49,119 nt of DNA from Streptomyces sp. MH60 (GTDB taxonomy: Bacteria > Actinomycetota > Actinomycetes > Streptomycetales > Streptomycetaceae), in assembly GCF_002939385.1 (NCBI RefSeq), contig NZ_MULI01000056.1, positions 1 to 49,119 on the forward strand, written 5' to 3'. The notes below the pieces were generated by a model that was not told where the DNA came from, did not search any database, and saw nothing but the letters and a program-made list of their open reading frames with translations. This document shows positions 15,274 through 23,757 of the stretch, in pieces (position 1 is the stretch's first letter; the number at the start of each line of letters is the position of its first letter). The position numbers and the translations under genes were made by a program.

Positions 15274-16143
15274 TCAGTCCACGGCGTCCCGCACCACGTC
15301 GGGCTTGTTGGTGATGATGCCGTCGACGTCGTACCCGGCGACCCGGCGCGCGGTGTCCGCGTCGTTCACCGTCCAGGTGAGCACCTCCAGCGGCCTGCCG
15401 TGCGGCCCGGTGAACGCGTGGACCGCGGACACGTAGCTCATGGAGAGCGAGCTGTACGAGGGGTTGATCTGGTCGGCGAACTCCGCGTACGCCGGCAGCT
15501 CCGAGACGGCCGGGGTGCCGAGGAACCCGGTCTTGACGGCGGGCTTGAGGTCGTGGACCGTCCGGATGCTGTCGGCGTCGAAGCTCTGCACGACCAGCCG
15601 CCCGGCCACGTGCCGCCGGTCGAGCCAGCCCTCGTTGGCGAGGACCTTGAGGGTCTGCCGCTCGATGCCCGGGTACAGCCCGGGGCTCTTCAGCTCCAGG
15701 AGCAGCTTCTGGTGGTTGTGCTCCACCCGGTCCACGTACTGCTCCAGCGTCGGCACGCGCGCGCCCGCGTACTCGGGCCCGAACCAGCTCCCCGCGTCCA
15801 GCCGCGCGATCTCGGCGGCCGTGAAGTCCTTCACCTTCCAGGGCGACCGGTCCGGGAAGACCTCTTCCACGTCGGTCGTACGGTTCAGGGTCTCGTCGTG
15901 CAGGACGACGAGTTCGCCGTCCCGGGTGCGCTGGACGTCGTTCTCCACCCAGCGGATGCCCAGCTCGGCCGCCCGGTCGACGGCGGCCAGCGTGTTCTCC
16001 GGCGCGTACCCGGAAGCGCCCCGGTGGGCGACGACCGTGGGGCCGTCGTCGCCCGCTCCGTCGCCCCGGGCGTGCGAGAGGGGAGCCGTGAGGGCGACTC
16101 CAAGAAGGGCGGTGGTCGTGACGGCTACTGCGCGCACGTGCAT
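15274..16143 (-). CDS. glpQ: Secreted glycerophosphodiester phosphodiesterase
   Basis: The 289-residue protein starts with a Sec-type signal peptide (MHVRAVAVTTTALLGVALTAPLSHARG). The GDPD active-site block VVAHRGASGYAPENTLAAVDRA follows, then WVENDVQRTRDGELVVLHDE, which holds the metal-binding Glu/Asp and the second catalytic His. Enzymes of this family hydrolyse glycerophosphodiesters to glycerol-3-phosphate and an alcohol. They act outside the membrane to recover phosphate or glycerol from lipid headgroups. The ATG at 16143 is preceded by GAGGAG. Confidence 0.9.
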   Translation of the reverse strand: MHVRAVAVTTTALLGVALTAPLSHARGDGAGDDGPTVVAHRGASGYAPENTLAAVDRAAELGIRWVENDVQRTRDGELVVLHDETLNRTTDVEEVFPDRSPWKVKDFTAAEIARLDAGSWFGPEYAGARVPTLEQYVDRVEHNHQKLLLELKSPGLYPGIERQTLKVLANEGWLDRRHVAGRLVVQSFDADSIRTVHDLKPAVKTGFLGTPAVSELPAYAEFADQINPSYSSLSMSYVSAVHAFTGPHGRPLEVLTWTVNDADTARRVAGYDVDGIITNKPDVVRDAVD

Positions 16144-16433
16144 GCGTACTCCTCGCGTCGAACGATCACGGACAGCACCACTGTGACACCGGAGAGTCAA
16201 CAAGAGAGGGGTGCGGAGTGGCCACCGGCTGAATGGAGTTGCTCAACTACGCTCACGGGGACGGCACAACTGGGGCGAGGCCGTGATTCTTTGCCGGAGA
16301 ATCGTTCGTCCATTCCGGTGGAAGTCATACTCTCTGCCTCGACCCTGATCGTTCGCGCGATCCTGGGAGGGGGCGCACATCAGGAGAATCCGGGACACCA
16401 CCGGGGCGTAAGAAGGCGGAAGGGCAGCCGCAC
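16144..16433. promoter_or_regulatory. Divergent promoter region between GDPD and MHYT genes
   Basis: This 290-bp gap is less GC-rich than its surroundings and holds short palindromes, AGTTG-CT-CAACT (16237-16248) and GATTCT (16285-16290) with AGAATC (16298-16303). I found no ORF, RNA gene or known riboswitch consensus in it. It probably carries the two divergent promoters. Confidence 0.5.
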
Positions 16434-17309
16434 ATGCACACCACGGTCCACGGATTCGGCTACGGACTCGTCACACCGCTGGCCGCCTACCTCATGGCGT
16501 GCCTCGGCGGTGCCCTCGGCCTGCGCTGCACCGCCAGGGCGATGCTGGTCACCCGCTCCTGGCGCCCCGGATGGCTAGCCCTGGGCTCGGCGGCGATCGG
16601 CTCCGGCATCTGGACCATGCACTTCATCGCGATGATGGGCTTCACGATCGAACACACGCCGATCCGCTACGACTGGCTGATGACCTTCGCCAGCCTGGCG
16701 GTCGCCATCGTCATGGTGGGGGTCGGGATCTTCATCGTCGGCTACCGGGGCGCGAGCGGGACGGCCCTGTTCACCGGCGGCACCGTCACCGGCCTGGGCA
16801 TCGCCTCGATGCACTACCTGGGAATGGCCGGGATGCACCTGGACGGACAGCTGACGTACAACACCTTCACCGTCGCCGTGTCCGTCGGCATAGCCATGGC
16901 CGCCGCCACCGCCGCCCTGTGGGCGGCCGGACAGGTCCGGGGCTTCCTGTGGAGCGTGGGCGCCGCCCTGATCATGGGGCTGGCCGTCACCGGCATGCAC
17001 TACACGGGGATGGCCGCCGTCGAGGTCCACGTCAGCGGCACGGCCGAGCCCTCCACCGGCGGCTCGCCCGCCGAACTGCTCGCCCCCATGCTGATCGGTC
17101 CCCTCGCCTTCCTCCTCCTCGCCGGCGTCGTCGTCGTGCGCGACCCGCTGATGGTCATGGGGAAGCCCGCCGCGGCCCCCGTCCAGCGGAAGCCGGGCAT
17201 CCCCGCCCACACCGAGGGCGCCCGCACGATCCGCCACCCGGCGCACCACCCCGCGCGCCGCACCCGCCCCCTCGTCCACCGGCGCCCCCGCACCCCGCAG
17301 AACCGCTGA
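16434..17309 (+). CDS. MHYT-domain integral membrane sensor
   Basis: The 291-residue protein has seven hydrophobic helices and three repeats of the MHYT motif at the helix ends: MHFIAMMGF, MHYLGMAGM and MHYTGMAAV. This motif is proposed to coordinate copper or another metal and to sense oxygen, NO or CO. In many bacteria MHYT domains are fused to GGDEF/EAL or kinase domains; here the membrane part stands alone, with a basic, Pro/Arg-rich cytoplasmic tail of about 50 residues. It lies upstream of uvrB in the same direction, but uvrB has its own promoter. Confidence 0.9.
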   Translation: MHTTVHGFGYGLVTPLAAYLMACLGGALGLRCTARAMLVTRSWRPGWLALGSAAIGSGIWTMHFIAMMGFTIEHTPIRYDWLMTFASLAVAIVMVGVGIFIVGYRGASGTALFTGGTVTGLGIASMHYLGMAGMHLDGQLTYNTFTVAVSVGIAMAAATAALWAAGQVRGFLWSVGAALIMGLAVTGMHYTGMAAVEVHVSGTAEPSTGGSPAELLAPMLIGPLAFLLLAGVVVVRDPLMVMGKPAAAPVQRKPGIPAHTEGARTIRHPAHHPARRTRPLVHRRPRTPQNR

Positions 17310-17319
17310 CCGGGACCCG

Positions 17320-17342
17320 TTGTCAGTGCGGGGTCGTACGGT
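17320..17342 (+). promoter_or_regulatory. RecA-NDp (PafBC-type) DNA-damage promoter of uvrB
   Basis: TTGTCAGTG (17320-17328), eight bases, then TACGGT (17337-17342) match the RecA-NDp consensus. The uvrB ATG at 17350 is 7 nt from the end of the -10 box, so the transcript is probably leaderless. Confidence 0.85.
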
Positions 17343-17349
17343 GGAACCC

Positions 17350-19488
17350 ATGCGGCCCGTTTCCCAGATCGAACGCACGGTGGCGCCCTTCGAGGTCGTC
17401 AGCCCGTACCAGCCCAACGGCGACCAGCCGGCGGCCATCGCCGAGCTGGCCCGGCGCGTCCAGGCAGGCGAGAAGGACGTCGTCCTGCTGGGTGCGACCG
17501 GCACCGGCAAGTCCGCCACCACCGCGTGGATGATCGAGAAGCTCCAGCGCCCCACCCTGGTGATGGCGCCGAACAAGACCCTCGCCGCCCAGCTGGCGAA
17601 CGAGTTCCGCGAGCTGCTGCCCAACAACGCCGTCGAGTACTTCGTCTCGTACTACGACTACTACCAGCCCGAGGCCTACGTCCCCCAGTCGGACACCTAC
17701 ATCGAGAAGGACTCCTCGATCAACGAGGAGGTGGAGCGACTGCGCCACTCCGCCACCAACTCGCTGCTCACCCGCCGTGACGTCATCGTGGTCGCCTCCG
17801 TGTCCTGCATCTACGGCCTCGGCACGCCGCAGGAGTACGTCGACCGCATGGTCCCGCTGCGGGTCGGCGAGGAGCACGACCGGGACGAGCTGCTGCGCCG
17901 CTTCGTCGACATCCAGTACACGCGCAACGACATGGCCTTCGCCCGCGGCACCTTCCGGGTGCGCGGCGACACCATCGAGATCTTCCCGGTCTACGAGGAG
18001 CTGGCCGTCCGCATCGAGATGTTCGGCGACGAGATCGAGGCCCTGTCCACGCTCCACCCGGTCACCGGCGAGATCATCAGCGACGACCAGCAGCTGTACG
18101 TCTTCCCGGCCTCCCACTACGTCGCCGGCCCCGAGCGCCTGGAGCGGGCGGTCAACGACATCGAGAAGGAGCTGGCCGAGCGTCTGACCGAGCTGGAGAA
18201 GCAGGGCAAGCTCCTGGAGGCCCAGCGGCTGCGGATGCGCACCACCTACGACATCGAGATGCTCCGCCAGATCGGCTCCTGCTCCGGCGTGGAGAACTAC
18301 TCGATGCACTTCGACGGCCGCTCGCCCGGCTCCCCTCCGAACACGCTGCTGGACTACTTCCCGGACGACTTCCTGCTCGTCATCGACGAGTCGCACGTCA
18401 CCGTCCCGCAGATCGGCGCCATGTACGAGGGCGACGCGTCCCGCAAGCGGACCCTGGTCGACCACGGCTTCCGGCTGCCCTCCGCGCTCGACAACCGCCC
18501 GCTGAAGTGGGAGGAGTTCCAGGAGCGCATCGGTCAGACGGTGTACCTGTCGGCCACCCCGGGCACCTACGAGCTCTCCCGCTCGGACGGCGCCGTCGAG
18601 CAGATCATCCGCCCCACCGGCCTGGTCGACCCGGAGGTCGTCGTCAAGCCCACCGAGGGCCAGATCGACGACCTGGTGCACGAGATCCGCAAGCGGACCG
18701 AGAAGGACGAGCGCGTCCTGGTCACCACCCTCACCAAGAAGATGGCCGAGGACCTCACCGACTACTTCCTGGAGCTCGGCATCCAGGTCCGCTACCTCCA
18801 CAGCGACGTCGACACGCTGCGCCGCGTCGAGCTGCTGCGCGAGCTGCGCGCCGGCGAGTACGACGTCCTGGTCGGCATCAACCTGCTGCGCGAGGGCCTC
18901 GACCTGCCCGAGGTGTCCCTGGTGGCGATCCTCGACGCCGACAAGGAGGGCTTCCTGCGCTCCGGCACCTCCCTGATCCAGACCATCGGCCGCGCGGCGC
19001 GCAACGTCTCCGGCCAGGTCCACATGTACGCGGACAAGATCACGCCGGCGATGGAGAAGGCCATCGACGAGACCAACCGCCGGCGCGAGAAGCAGGTCGC
19101 GTTCAACAAGGCCAACGGCATCGACCCGCAGCCGCTCCGCAAGAAGATCAACGACATCGTCGCGCAGATCGCCCGCGAGGACGTCGACACCGAACAGCTC
19201 CTCGGCTCGGGCTACCGCCAGGTGAAGGAGGGCAAGGGCGCCAAGGCTCCCGTGCCCGCGCTGGGCGGCCAGGCGAAGGGCGGAGCCAAGACGGCCAAGG
19301 GCAGGGCCAAGGAAACAGCCGTGACCGACCGTCCCGCGGCGGAGCTGGCCGAGCAGATCGAGGACCTCACCACCCGTATGCGGGCGGCTGCGGCCGACCT
19401 CCAGTTCGAGATCGCGGCCCGGCTGCGCGACGAGGTCTCCGAGATGAAGAAGGAACTGCGCCAGATGAAGGAGGCGGGCCTGGCCTGA
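17350..19488 (+). CDS. uvrB: Excinuclease ABC subunit B
   Basis: The 712-residue protein has the UvrB helicase-type ATPase fold. The Walker A is GATGTGKS at residues 48-55, and the damage-verifying beta-hairpin reads YYDYYQPEAYVPQSDTYIEKDSS. Walker B is VIDESH, helicase motifs include YLSATPG and TIGRAARN, and a C-terminal UVR motif (LQFEIAARLRDEVSEMKKEL) contacts UvrC. In nucleotide excision repair UvrB is loaded by UvrA and recruits UvrC for the dual incision. A Lys/Gly/Ala-rich linker of about 40 residues lies between the helicase and UVR parts, making it slightly longer than the 670-residue family norm. No ribosome-binding site is needed if leaderless. Confidence 0.97.
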   Translation: MRPVSQIERTVAPFEVVSPYQPNGDQPAAIAELARRVQAGEKDVVLLGATGTGKSATTAWMIEKLQRPTLVMAPNKTLAAQLANEFRELLPNNAVEYFVSYYDYYQPEAYVPQSDTYIEKDSSINEEVERLRHSATNSLLTRRDVIVVASVSCIYGLGTPQEYVDRMVPLRVGEEHDRDELLRRFVDIQYTRNDMAFARGTFRVRGDTIEIFPVYEELAVRIEMFGDEIEALSTLHPVTGEIISDDQQLYVFPASHYVAGPERLERAVNDIEKELAERLTELEKQGKLLEAQRLRMRTTYDIEMLRQIGSCSGVENYSMHFDGRSPGSPPNTLLDYFPDDFLLVIDESHVTVPQIGAMYEGDASRKRTLVDHGFRLPSALDNRPLKWEEFQERIGQTVYLSATPGTYELSRSDGAVEQIIRPTGLVDPEVVVKPTEGQIDDLVHEIRKRTEKDERVLVTTLTKKMAEDLTDYFLELGIQVRYLHSDVDTLRRVELLRELRAGEYDVLVGINLLREGLDLPEVSLVAILDADKEGFLRSGTSLIQTIGRAARNVSGQVHMYADKITPAMEKAIDETNRRREKQVAFNKANGIDPQPLRKKINDIVAQIAREDVDTEQLLGSGYRQVKEGKGAKAPVPALGGQAKGGAKTAKGRAKETAVTDRPAAELAEQIEDLTTRMRAAAADLQFEIAARLRDEVSEMKKELRQMKEAGLA

Positions 19489-19551
19489 CGGCCCGTCCGG
19501 GGCACGCGCTGTGTTGCAAGACCGACACAAAGCACGGACCGGGGTGGGGCG

Positions 19552-19574
19552 CTGTCAGTGCCTCTGCGTAGGGT
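19552..19574 (+). promoter_or_regulatory. RecA-NDp (PafBC-type) DNA-damage promoter of terD
   Basis: CTGTCAGTG (19552-19560), eight bases, then TAGGGT (19569-19574) match the consensus with a C in place of the first T. The terD GTG is 57 bases downstream of the -10 box, allowing a leader of about 50 nt with its own ribosome-binding site. Confidence 0.75.
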
Positions 19575-19630
19575 TCTGGTCAACCGCGCAGAGCGCGGCA
19601 ACAGGGGACAGTTCGAGAGGGGATCAGCGC

Positions 19631-20209
19631 GTGACCGTCAATATGACCAAGGGTCAGGCCATCAGTCTGCAGAAGAGCGACGGCGCCAGCCTGACGTCGG
19701 TGCGCATGGGTCTCGGCTGGCAGGCGGCCCCCCGGCGCGGCCTGTTCGGTTCGCGCACCCGGGAGATCGACCTGGACGCCTCCGCGGTCCTCTTCGCGGA
19801 CAAGCAGCCGGTCGACGTCGTCTTCTTCCGTCACCTGGTGAGCGACGACGGCTCCGTGCGCCACACCGGGGACAACCTCGTCGGCGGTGTCGGCCAGGGC
19901 GGCGACGACGAGGCGATCCTCGTCGACCTGCAGCGCGTTCCGGTCCACATCGACCAGATCGTCTTCACGGTGAACTCCTTCACCGGCCAGACCTTCCAGG
20001 AAGTGCAGAACGCCTTCTGCCGCCTGGTCGACGAGACCAACGGCCAGGAGCTCGCCCGCTACACGCTGGCCGGCGGCGGGGCCTTCACCGCCCAGATCAT
20101 GGCCAAGGTGAACCGCGTGGGCCAGGGCTGGGCGATGACCGCCATCGGCACCCCGGCCAACGGCCGCACCTTCCAGGACCTGATGCCGGCGATCCTGCCG
20201 GTCCTGTAG
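19631..20209 (+). CDS. terD: TerD-family tellurium-resistance/stress protein
   Basis: The 192-residue protein is a single TerD domain. TKGQAISLQKSDG at the start, RMGLGWQAAP, EIDLDASAVLF, GSVRHTGDNLVGGVGQGGDDEAILVDLQRVPVHIDQIVFTVNSF and ARYTLAGGGAFTAQIMAKVNR form the conserved beta-sandwich with Asp-rich Ca2+-binding loops. TerD proteins bind calcium and take part in membrane-linked stress responses, giving tellurite resistance as one outcome. The GTG at 19631 is preceded by GAGAGGGGA. Its promoter carries a RecA-NDp box, so it is likely induced by DNA damage. A strong hairpin separates it from the next gene. Confidence 0.93.
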   Translation: MTVNMTKGQAISLQKSDGASLTSVRMGLGWQAAPRRGLFGSRTREIDLDASAVLFADKQPVDVVFFRHLVSDDGSVRHTGDNLVGGVGQGGDDEAILVDLQRVPVHIDQIVFTVNSFTGQTFQEVQNAFCRLVDETNGQELARYTLAGGGAFTAQIMAKVNRVGQGWAMTAIGTPANGRTFQDLMPAILPVL

Positions 20210-20261
20210 CGGCCGCAGCAGCTGACCTGCGGGAATCCGGCCCGCAGCCGTCCGACACCAA

Positions 20262-20289
20262 CGGCCGGTCCCGCTCGCGGGACCGGCCG
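20262..20289. terminator. Hairpin between terD and the TerD/FtsK-like gene
   Basis: CGGCCGGTCCCG (20262-20273) is perfectly complementary to CGGGACCGGCCG (20278-20289) with a CTCG loop. This 12-bp stem probably terminates or attenuates read-through from terD. Confidence 0.7.
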
Positions 20290-20341
20290 GGCCCGCATGA
20301 CGTCTCGCGGGTGCCACACGAATGACACAGGGGGAAAGGCG

Positions 20342-22357
20342 ATGACGGCCGAGCTGACGCGGGGACAGAACCACCCGCTGCCCCGGGCTCGTCTCGAGAT
20401 CCGGATCTCGGCCGGCACGCCGGTCGTGGCCGGGGCCACACTCGGCGACGAGAACGGCACCATCCACGGCGTCGAACGGGTGGTCCACCCGGGCGCGCCC
20501 ACCCTGCCGGGCCTCGAGGTCTCCCGGCAGGCCGCCGCCGACCACCGCCTCGCGGTGGACCTGGACGCCGTGCCCGACGCGGTGCACCGCGTCAGCGTGC
20601 TGCTCGCCCTGCCCGTCGGCGGGAGCGGCCCGGCCCGGTTCGGGGCCGTCGCGGCCCCCTTCGTCGCCGTCACCGACCTCGACGGCGACGAGGTCGCCAG
20701 CTACACCATCACCGGCCTGGAGGCCGAGACCGCCGTCGTCGCCCTGGAGCTCTACCGGCGCCAGGGCGCCTGGAAGGTCCGCGCCGTCGGCCAGGGCTAC
20801 GCGGGCGGGCTCGCCGAGCTTCTCGCCGACCAGAAGCTGTCCCAGGCCCACCAGCTCGCGGCGAGCATCCACGAGGCGGTGGCGAGCGGGCTGGCCCGTT
20901 CGATACCCGCCCCTCCGGCCGCCGCCCCGGCGCACCGCCCGGACCACGGCACCGCGCCGCGGACAGGCCCCGGCGCTCCCGTTCCGCCGGCGTCTCCGTA
21001 CGACCCCCGGGGCGCTTCCGCTCCCGGCCCGCAGACACCCGGGGCGCCGGGACGGACCGGGGGACCACAGCCGTACCCGGGCGGGCCGGGGGAGCCCGCC
21101 ACCACCGGCCAGCCGTCCGCGCCCAGCGCAGGCGGCCCGGTCGACTACAGCCACCCGCGCCGGCAGAACGCGGCGCCGCCCCCGCCACCGCCGGCCGCGC
21201 CCCCGGCCGAACCCGGTCAGCCGGCCCGGCCCGTCGCGGGTGACGCCACCGGCTGGTCCATGGAGGAGCGGCTCTACAACCAGGTGTGGGGCATGTTCGA
21301 GGACCTGGCCCGCACCACGGCCGCCTACCGCAGCGCCGTCGACTTCGCCGAATCCCGCATGGAGAAGGAGCTCGACCAGGTCCTGTCCGATCCCCGCAGC
21401 CGGATCGGCGGGCAGGGCGATGCCGCCCGGGAGGAGGCGCGCTCCCGGCACGGCCGGCTGGTGTCCCAGGCCCGGGAGGTGCTGGACCGGGACGTCGCCC
21501 AGCTCGTCGCCGAGGCCGAGGTCGTCGAGCCCGCCCTGCCGGCGGCCTTCGCACGCTGGGACAACCCCGTCTGGCACGCCTACCGAGTCCCCATGGAGAT
21601 CCCGATGGCTTTGCGGCTGGGCGATCTCCATCTGCCGGAGGCCGACCGCATACGCATCCCGATGCTGATCCGGCTGCCGCTCGAGCGCGGTCTGTGGATC
21701 GACAGCGGGCGCTCCGCCTCGCTCGACGGTTCGTTCGCCGACTCCCACGAGATGCGGCGTCTGGGCCTGGAGACGGCCGTCGCCCACGCGGCCCGGCTGC
21801 TCGCCGTCTACCCGGCGGGCGAGTTCACCGTGCACGTCATCGACCCGGCCGGATCCGGGGCGCAGGCCCTGGCGCCGCTGGTGCGGAGCGGGGTGCTCGC
21901 CGCGCCGCCCGCCCAGGGCGCCGCGGGGGCGGCGGACGTGCTGGCCCGTCTCACCCAGCGCGTCGACCTGGTCCAGATGGCGTTGCGCGGAGGTGCTCCG
22001 GACGCGCTCCCGCCCGGCCTCGACACCTCGCAGCAACTGCTGGTCGTCAACGACTTCCCCCACGGCTTCGACGACCGGGCCGTCAACCAGCTGCGCTACC
22101 TCGCCGACGAGGGACCGGCCGTCGGCGTCCACCTGATGATGGTCGCCGACCGCGAGGAGTCCGCCGGGTTCGGACCGCTGCTCGACCCGTTGTGGCGCTC
22201 GTTGCTGCGGCTGACGCCGGTGGCCGACGACCACCTCGCCGACCCGTGGGTCGGGCACGCCTGGACGTACGAGCCCCCGCTCGTGCCGCCCGGCAGCCAG
22301 GTGCTCCAGCAGGTGCTCGCCCAGGTCGCCGCCGCCCGCCGCTCATGGGACCGGTGA
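20342..22357 (+). CDS. TerD domain fused to a degenerate FtsK/HerA-like ATPase domain
   Basis: The 671-residue protein has three parts. Residues 1-165 form a TerD-type beta-sandwich (ATLGDENGTIHGVERVV ... ASYTITGLEAETAVVALELYRRQGAWKVRAVGQGY). Residues 180-300 are Pro/Gly/Ala-rich linker. Residues 300-671 align in order with the FtsK/SpoIIIE motor: a PMLIRLPLERGLWIDSG entry strand, a P-loop position reading GRSASLDGSF (about residue 455) without the GKS/T, then HVIDPAGSG, a Walker-B-like LLVVNDF and a GVHLMMVAD sensor strand. ATP hydrolysis is therefore doubtful. The start is set by GGGGGAAAGG before ATG 20342. It may be a scaffold or sensor partner of TerD. Confidence 0.75.
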   Translation: MTAELTRGQNHPLPRARLEIRISAGTPVVAGATLGDENGTIHGVERVVHPGAPTLPGLEVSRQAAADHRLAVDLDAVPDAVHRVSVLLALPVGGSGPARFGAVAAPFVAVTDLDGDEVASYTITGLEAETAVVALELYRRQGAWKVRAVGQGYAGGLAELLADQKLSQAHQLAASIHEAVASGLARSIPAPPAAAPAHRPDHGTAPRTGPGAPVPPASPYDPRGASAPGPQTPGAPGRTGGPQPYPGGPGEPATTGQPSAPSAGGPVDYSHPRRQNAAPPPPPPAAPPAEPGQPARPVAGDATGWSMEERLYNQVWGMFEDLARTTAAYRSAVDFAESRMEKELDQVLSDPRSRIGGQGDAAREEARSRHGRLVSQAREVLDRDVAQLVAEAEVVEPALPAAFARWDNPVWHAYRVPMEIPMALRLGDLHLPEADRIRIPMLIRLPLERGLWIDSGRSASLDGSFADSHEMRRLGLETAVAHAARLLAVYPAGEFTVHVIDPAGSGAQALAPLVRSGVLAAPPAQGAAGAADVLARLTQRVDLVQMALRGGAPDALPPGLDTSQQLLVVNDFPHGFDDRAVNQLRYLADEGPAVGVHLMMVADREESAGFGPLLDPLWRSLLRLTPVADDHLADPWVGHAWTYEPPLVPPGSQVLQQVLAQVAAARRSWDR

Positions 22358-22398
22358 CCACGTCCGAACTGGGCTTTTGAGCTTTATTTGCAAAACTC

Positions 22399-22428
22399 TT
22401 TACCTTCTCTTGGGTATTGGGGTACTGT
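22399..22428 (+). promoter_or_regulatory. Candidate promoter upstream of the terC riboswitch
   Basis: TTTACC (22399-22404) and TACTGT (22423-22428) lie 18 bp apart in an unusually AT-rich stretch. This predicts a start near 22435, just before the riboswitch. Assignment is by eye. Confidence 0.4.
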
Positions 22429-22435
22429 CGTCCGT

Positions 22436-22545
22436 ACGGAGGGGAGTACTCCCTGTCTGTGCGGCGTACCCGTCAATACGGATCAGGCCAGATCCCGGGG
22501 CGTCGGCCCGTGGTTCCGGGCGCATCACGCGTCCCGGACTCCTCG
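22436..22545 (+). promoter_or_regulatory. yybP-ykoY (Mn2+) riboswitch upstream of terC
   Basis: The leader contains, in order, the conserved GGGGAGTA loop (22441-22448), a GTCAATACGG segment and GGCCAGATCC (22486-22495), the signature pieces of the yybP-ykoY aptamer. A GC-rich hairpin CCGGGCGC/GCGTCCCGG follows and could be the expression platform. yybP-ykoY elements bind Mn2+ and often control TerC/Alx-family exporters, as here. Boundaries are approximate. Confidence 0.75.
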
Positions 22546-22610
22546 GGTGGAAGAGACCTCCGGCAGCGACGACGCTGACATCTGCCGTGTGACGTACTGC
22601 CGGAGGCGTA

Positions 22611-23612
22611 GTGGAAGTTTCGGTGACCCTGTGGGTCCTGACCATCGTGGGCCTTGCCGCCCTTATCGCGGTCGATTTCTTCATCGGCCGCAAACCGCAC
22701 GACGTATCGATCAAGGAAGCCGGCATCTGGACCGGCGTCTGGATCGCCTTGGCGGGCCTCTTCGGGCTCGGCCTGCTCCTCTTCGGGGGCGGTGAACCCG
22801 CCGGCGAGTTCTTCGCGGGCTTCATCACCGAGAAGTCGCTGAGCGTGGACAACCTCTTCGTCTTCGTCCTGATCATGGCGAAGTTCGCGGTGCCCTCGCA
22901 GTACCAGCAGCGGGTTCTGCTCATCGGTGTCCTCATAGCCCTGGTCCTGAGGGCCATCTTCATCGCCGCGGGCGCCGCGATCCTCGCCAGCTTCGCCTGG
23001 GTCTTCTACATCTTCGGTGCGTTCCTCATCTACACCGCCTGGAAGCTCATCCAGGAGGCCCGGGCCGACGAGGAGGACGAGGAGTTCGAGGAGAACAAGC
23101 TCCTCAAGGCCGCCGAGCGACGCTTCGGGGTCGCCGACCGATACCACGGCACCAAGCTGTGGATCGAGGAGAACGGCAAGCGGATCATGACCCCGATGCT
23201 GGTCGTGATGCTCGCCATCGGCACCACCGATGTGCTCTTCGCGCTCGACTCCATCCCGGCGATCTTCGGTCTGACGCAGGACCCGTACATCGTGTTCACG
23301 GCCAACGCGTTCGCCCTGATGGGCCTGCGACAGCTGTACTTCCTCATCGGCGGGCTGCTGAAGAAGCTGGTCCACCTGTCCTACGGCCTGTCCGTGATCC
23401 TGGGCTTCATCGGCGTCAAGCTGGTGCTGCACGCCCTGCACGAGTCCGGCGTCCACGTTCCGGAGATCAGCATCCCGGTCTCCCTCGGCGTGATCTGCTC
23501 CGTCCTGATCGTCACCACGATCACCAGCCTCCGCGCCTCGAAGAAGCAGGCCGAGGCGGACGCGGCGGCCGCCGGGAGCGGCGAGGCATCGAAGGACAGC
23601 GTCGAGGCCTGA
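22611..23612 (+). CDS. terC: TerC-family integral membrane protein (Mn2+ exporter-like)
   Basis: The 333-residue protein has eight or nine hydrophobic helices with the TerC/Alx hallmarks: LIAVDFFIG, FITEKSLSVDNLFVFVLIMAKFAVP, TDVLFALDSIPAIFGLTQDPYIVFTANAFALMGLRQLYFL. The acidic residues inside these helices (SVDN, ALDS) are the likely ion path. Family members export Mn2+ or protect against tellurite. The GTG at 22611 follows GGAGG. Upstream lies a yybP-ykoY riboswitch and downstream a 16-bp terminator hairpin, so the gene forms its own metal-responsive unit beside the terD genes. Confidence 0.93.
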   Translation: MEVSVTLWVLTIVGLAALIAVDFFIGRKPHDVSIKEAGIWTGVWIALAGLFGLGLLLFGGGEPAGEFFAGFITEKSLSVDNLFVFVLIMAKFAVPSQYQQRVLLIGVLIALVLRAIFIAAGAAILASFAWVFYIFGAFLIYTAWKLIQEARADEEDEEFEENKLLKAAERRFGVADRYHGTKLWIEENGKRIMTPMLVVMLAIGTTDVLFALDSIPAIFGLTQDPYIVFTANAFALMGLRQLYFLIGGLLKKLVHLSYGLSVILGFIGVKLVLHALHESGVHVPEISIPVSLGVICSVLIVTTITSLRASKKQAEADAAAAGSGEASKDSVEA

Positions 23613-23625
23613 CCCACCCGGACCC

Positions 23626-23661
23626 GGGAGCGGCGAACGGCTGGAGCCGTTCGCCGCTCCC
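23626..23661. terminator. Strong hairpin terminator after terC
   Basis: GGGAGCGGCGAACGGC (23626-23641) pairs perfectly with GCCGTTCGCCGCTCCC (23646-23661) around a TGGA loop. The 16-bp stem lies just past the terC stop. There is no U-tract, as is usual for Streptomyces terminators. Confidence 0.85.
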
Positions 23662-23757
23662 CGCATGTCCGGCGGGGGCGTTGGGCCCGCGGGCGCGGTC
23701 GGTGAGGGCCCGGAGACCCGGAATGCGGCACCCGTCGCCCTCTGCGACGATCACCGC

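Noticed and set aside
17323..19530. 735-codon open frame opposite uvrB
   Set aside because: It is an antisense shadow of uvrB with repetitive composition and no motif.
19580..22258. 892-codon open frame opposite terD and the TerD/FtsK-like gene
   Set aside because: It is the antisense shadow of two well supported genes with TerD motifs on the plus strand.
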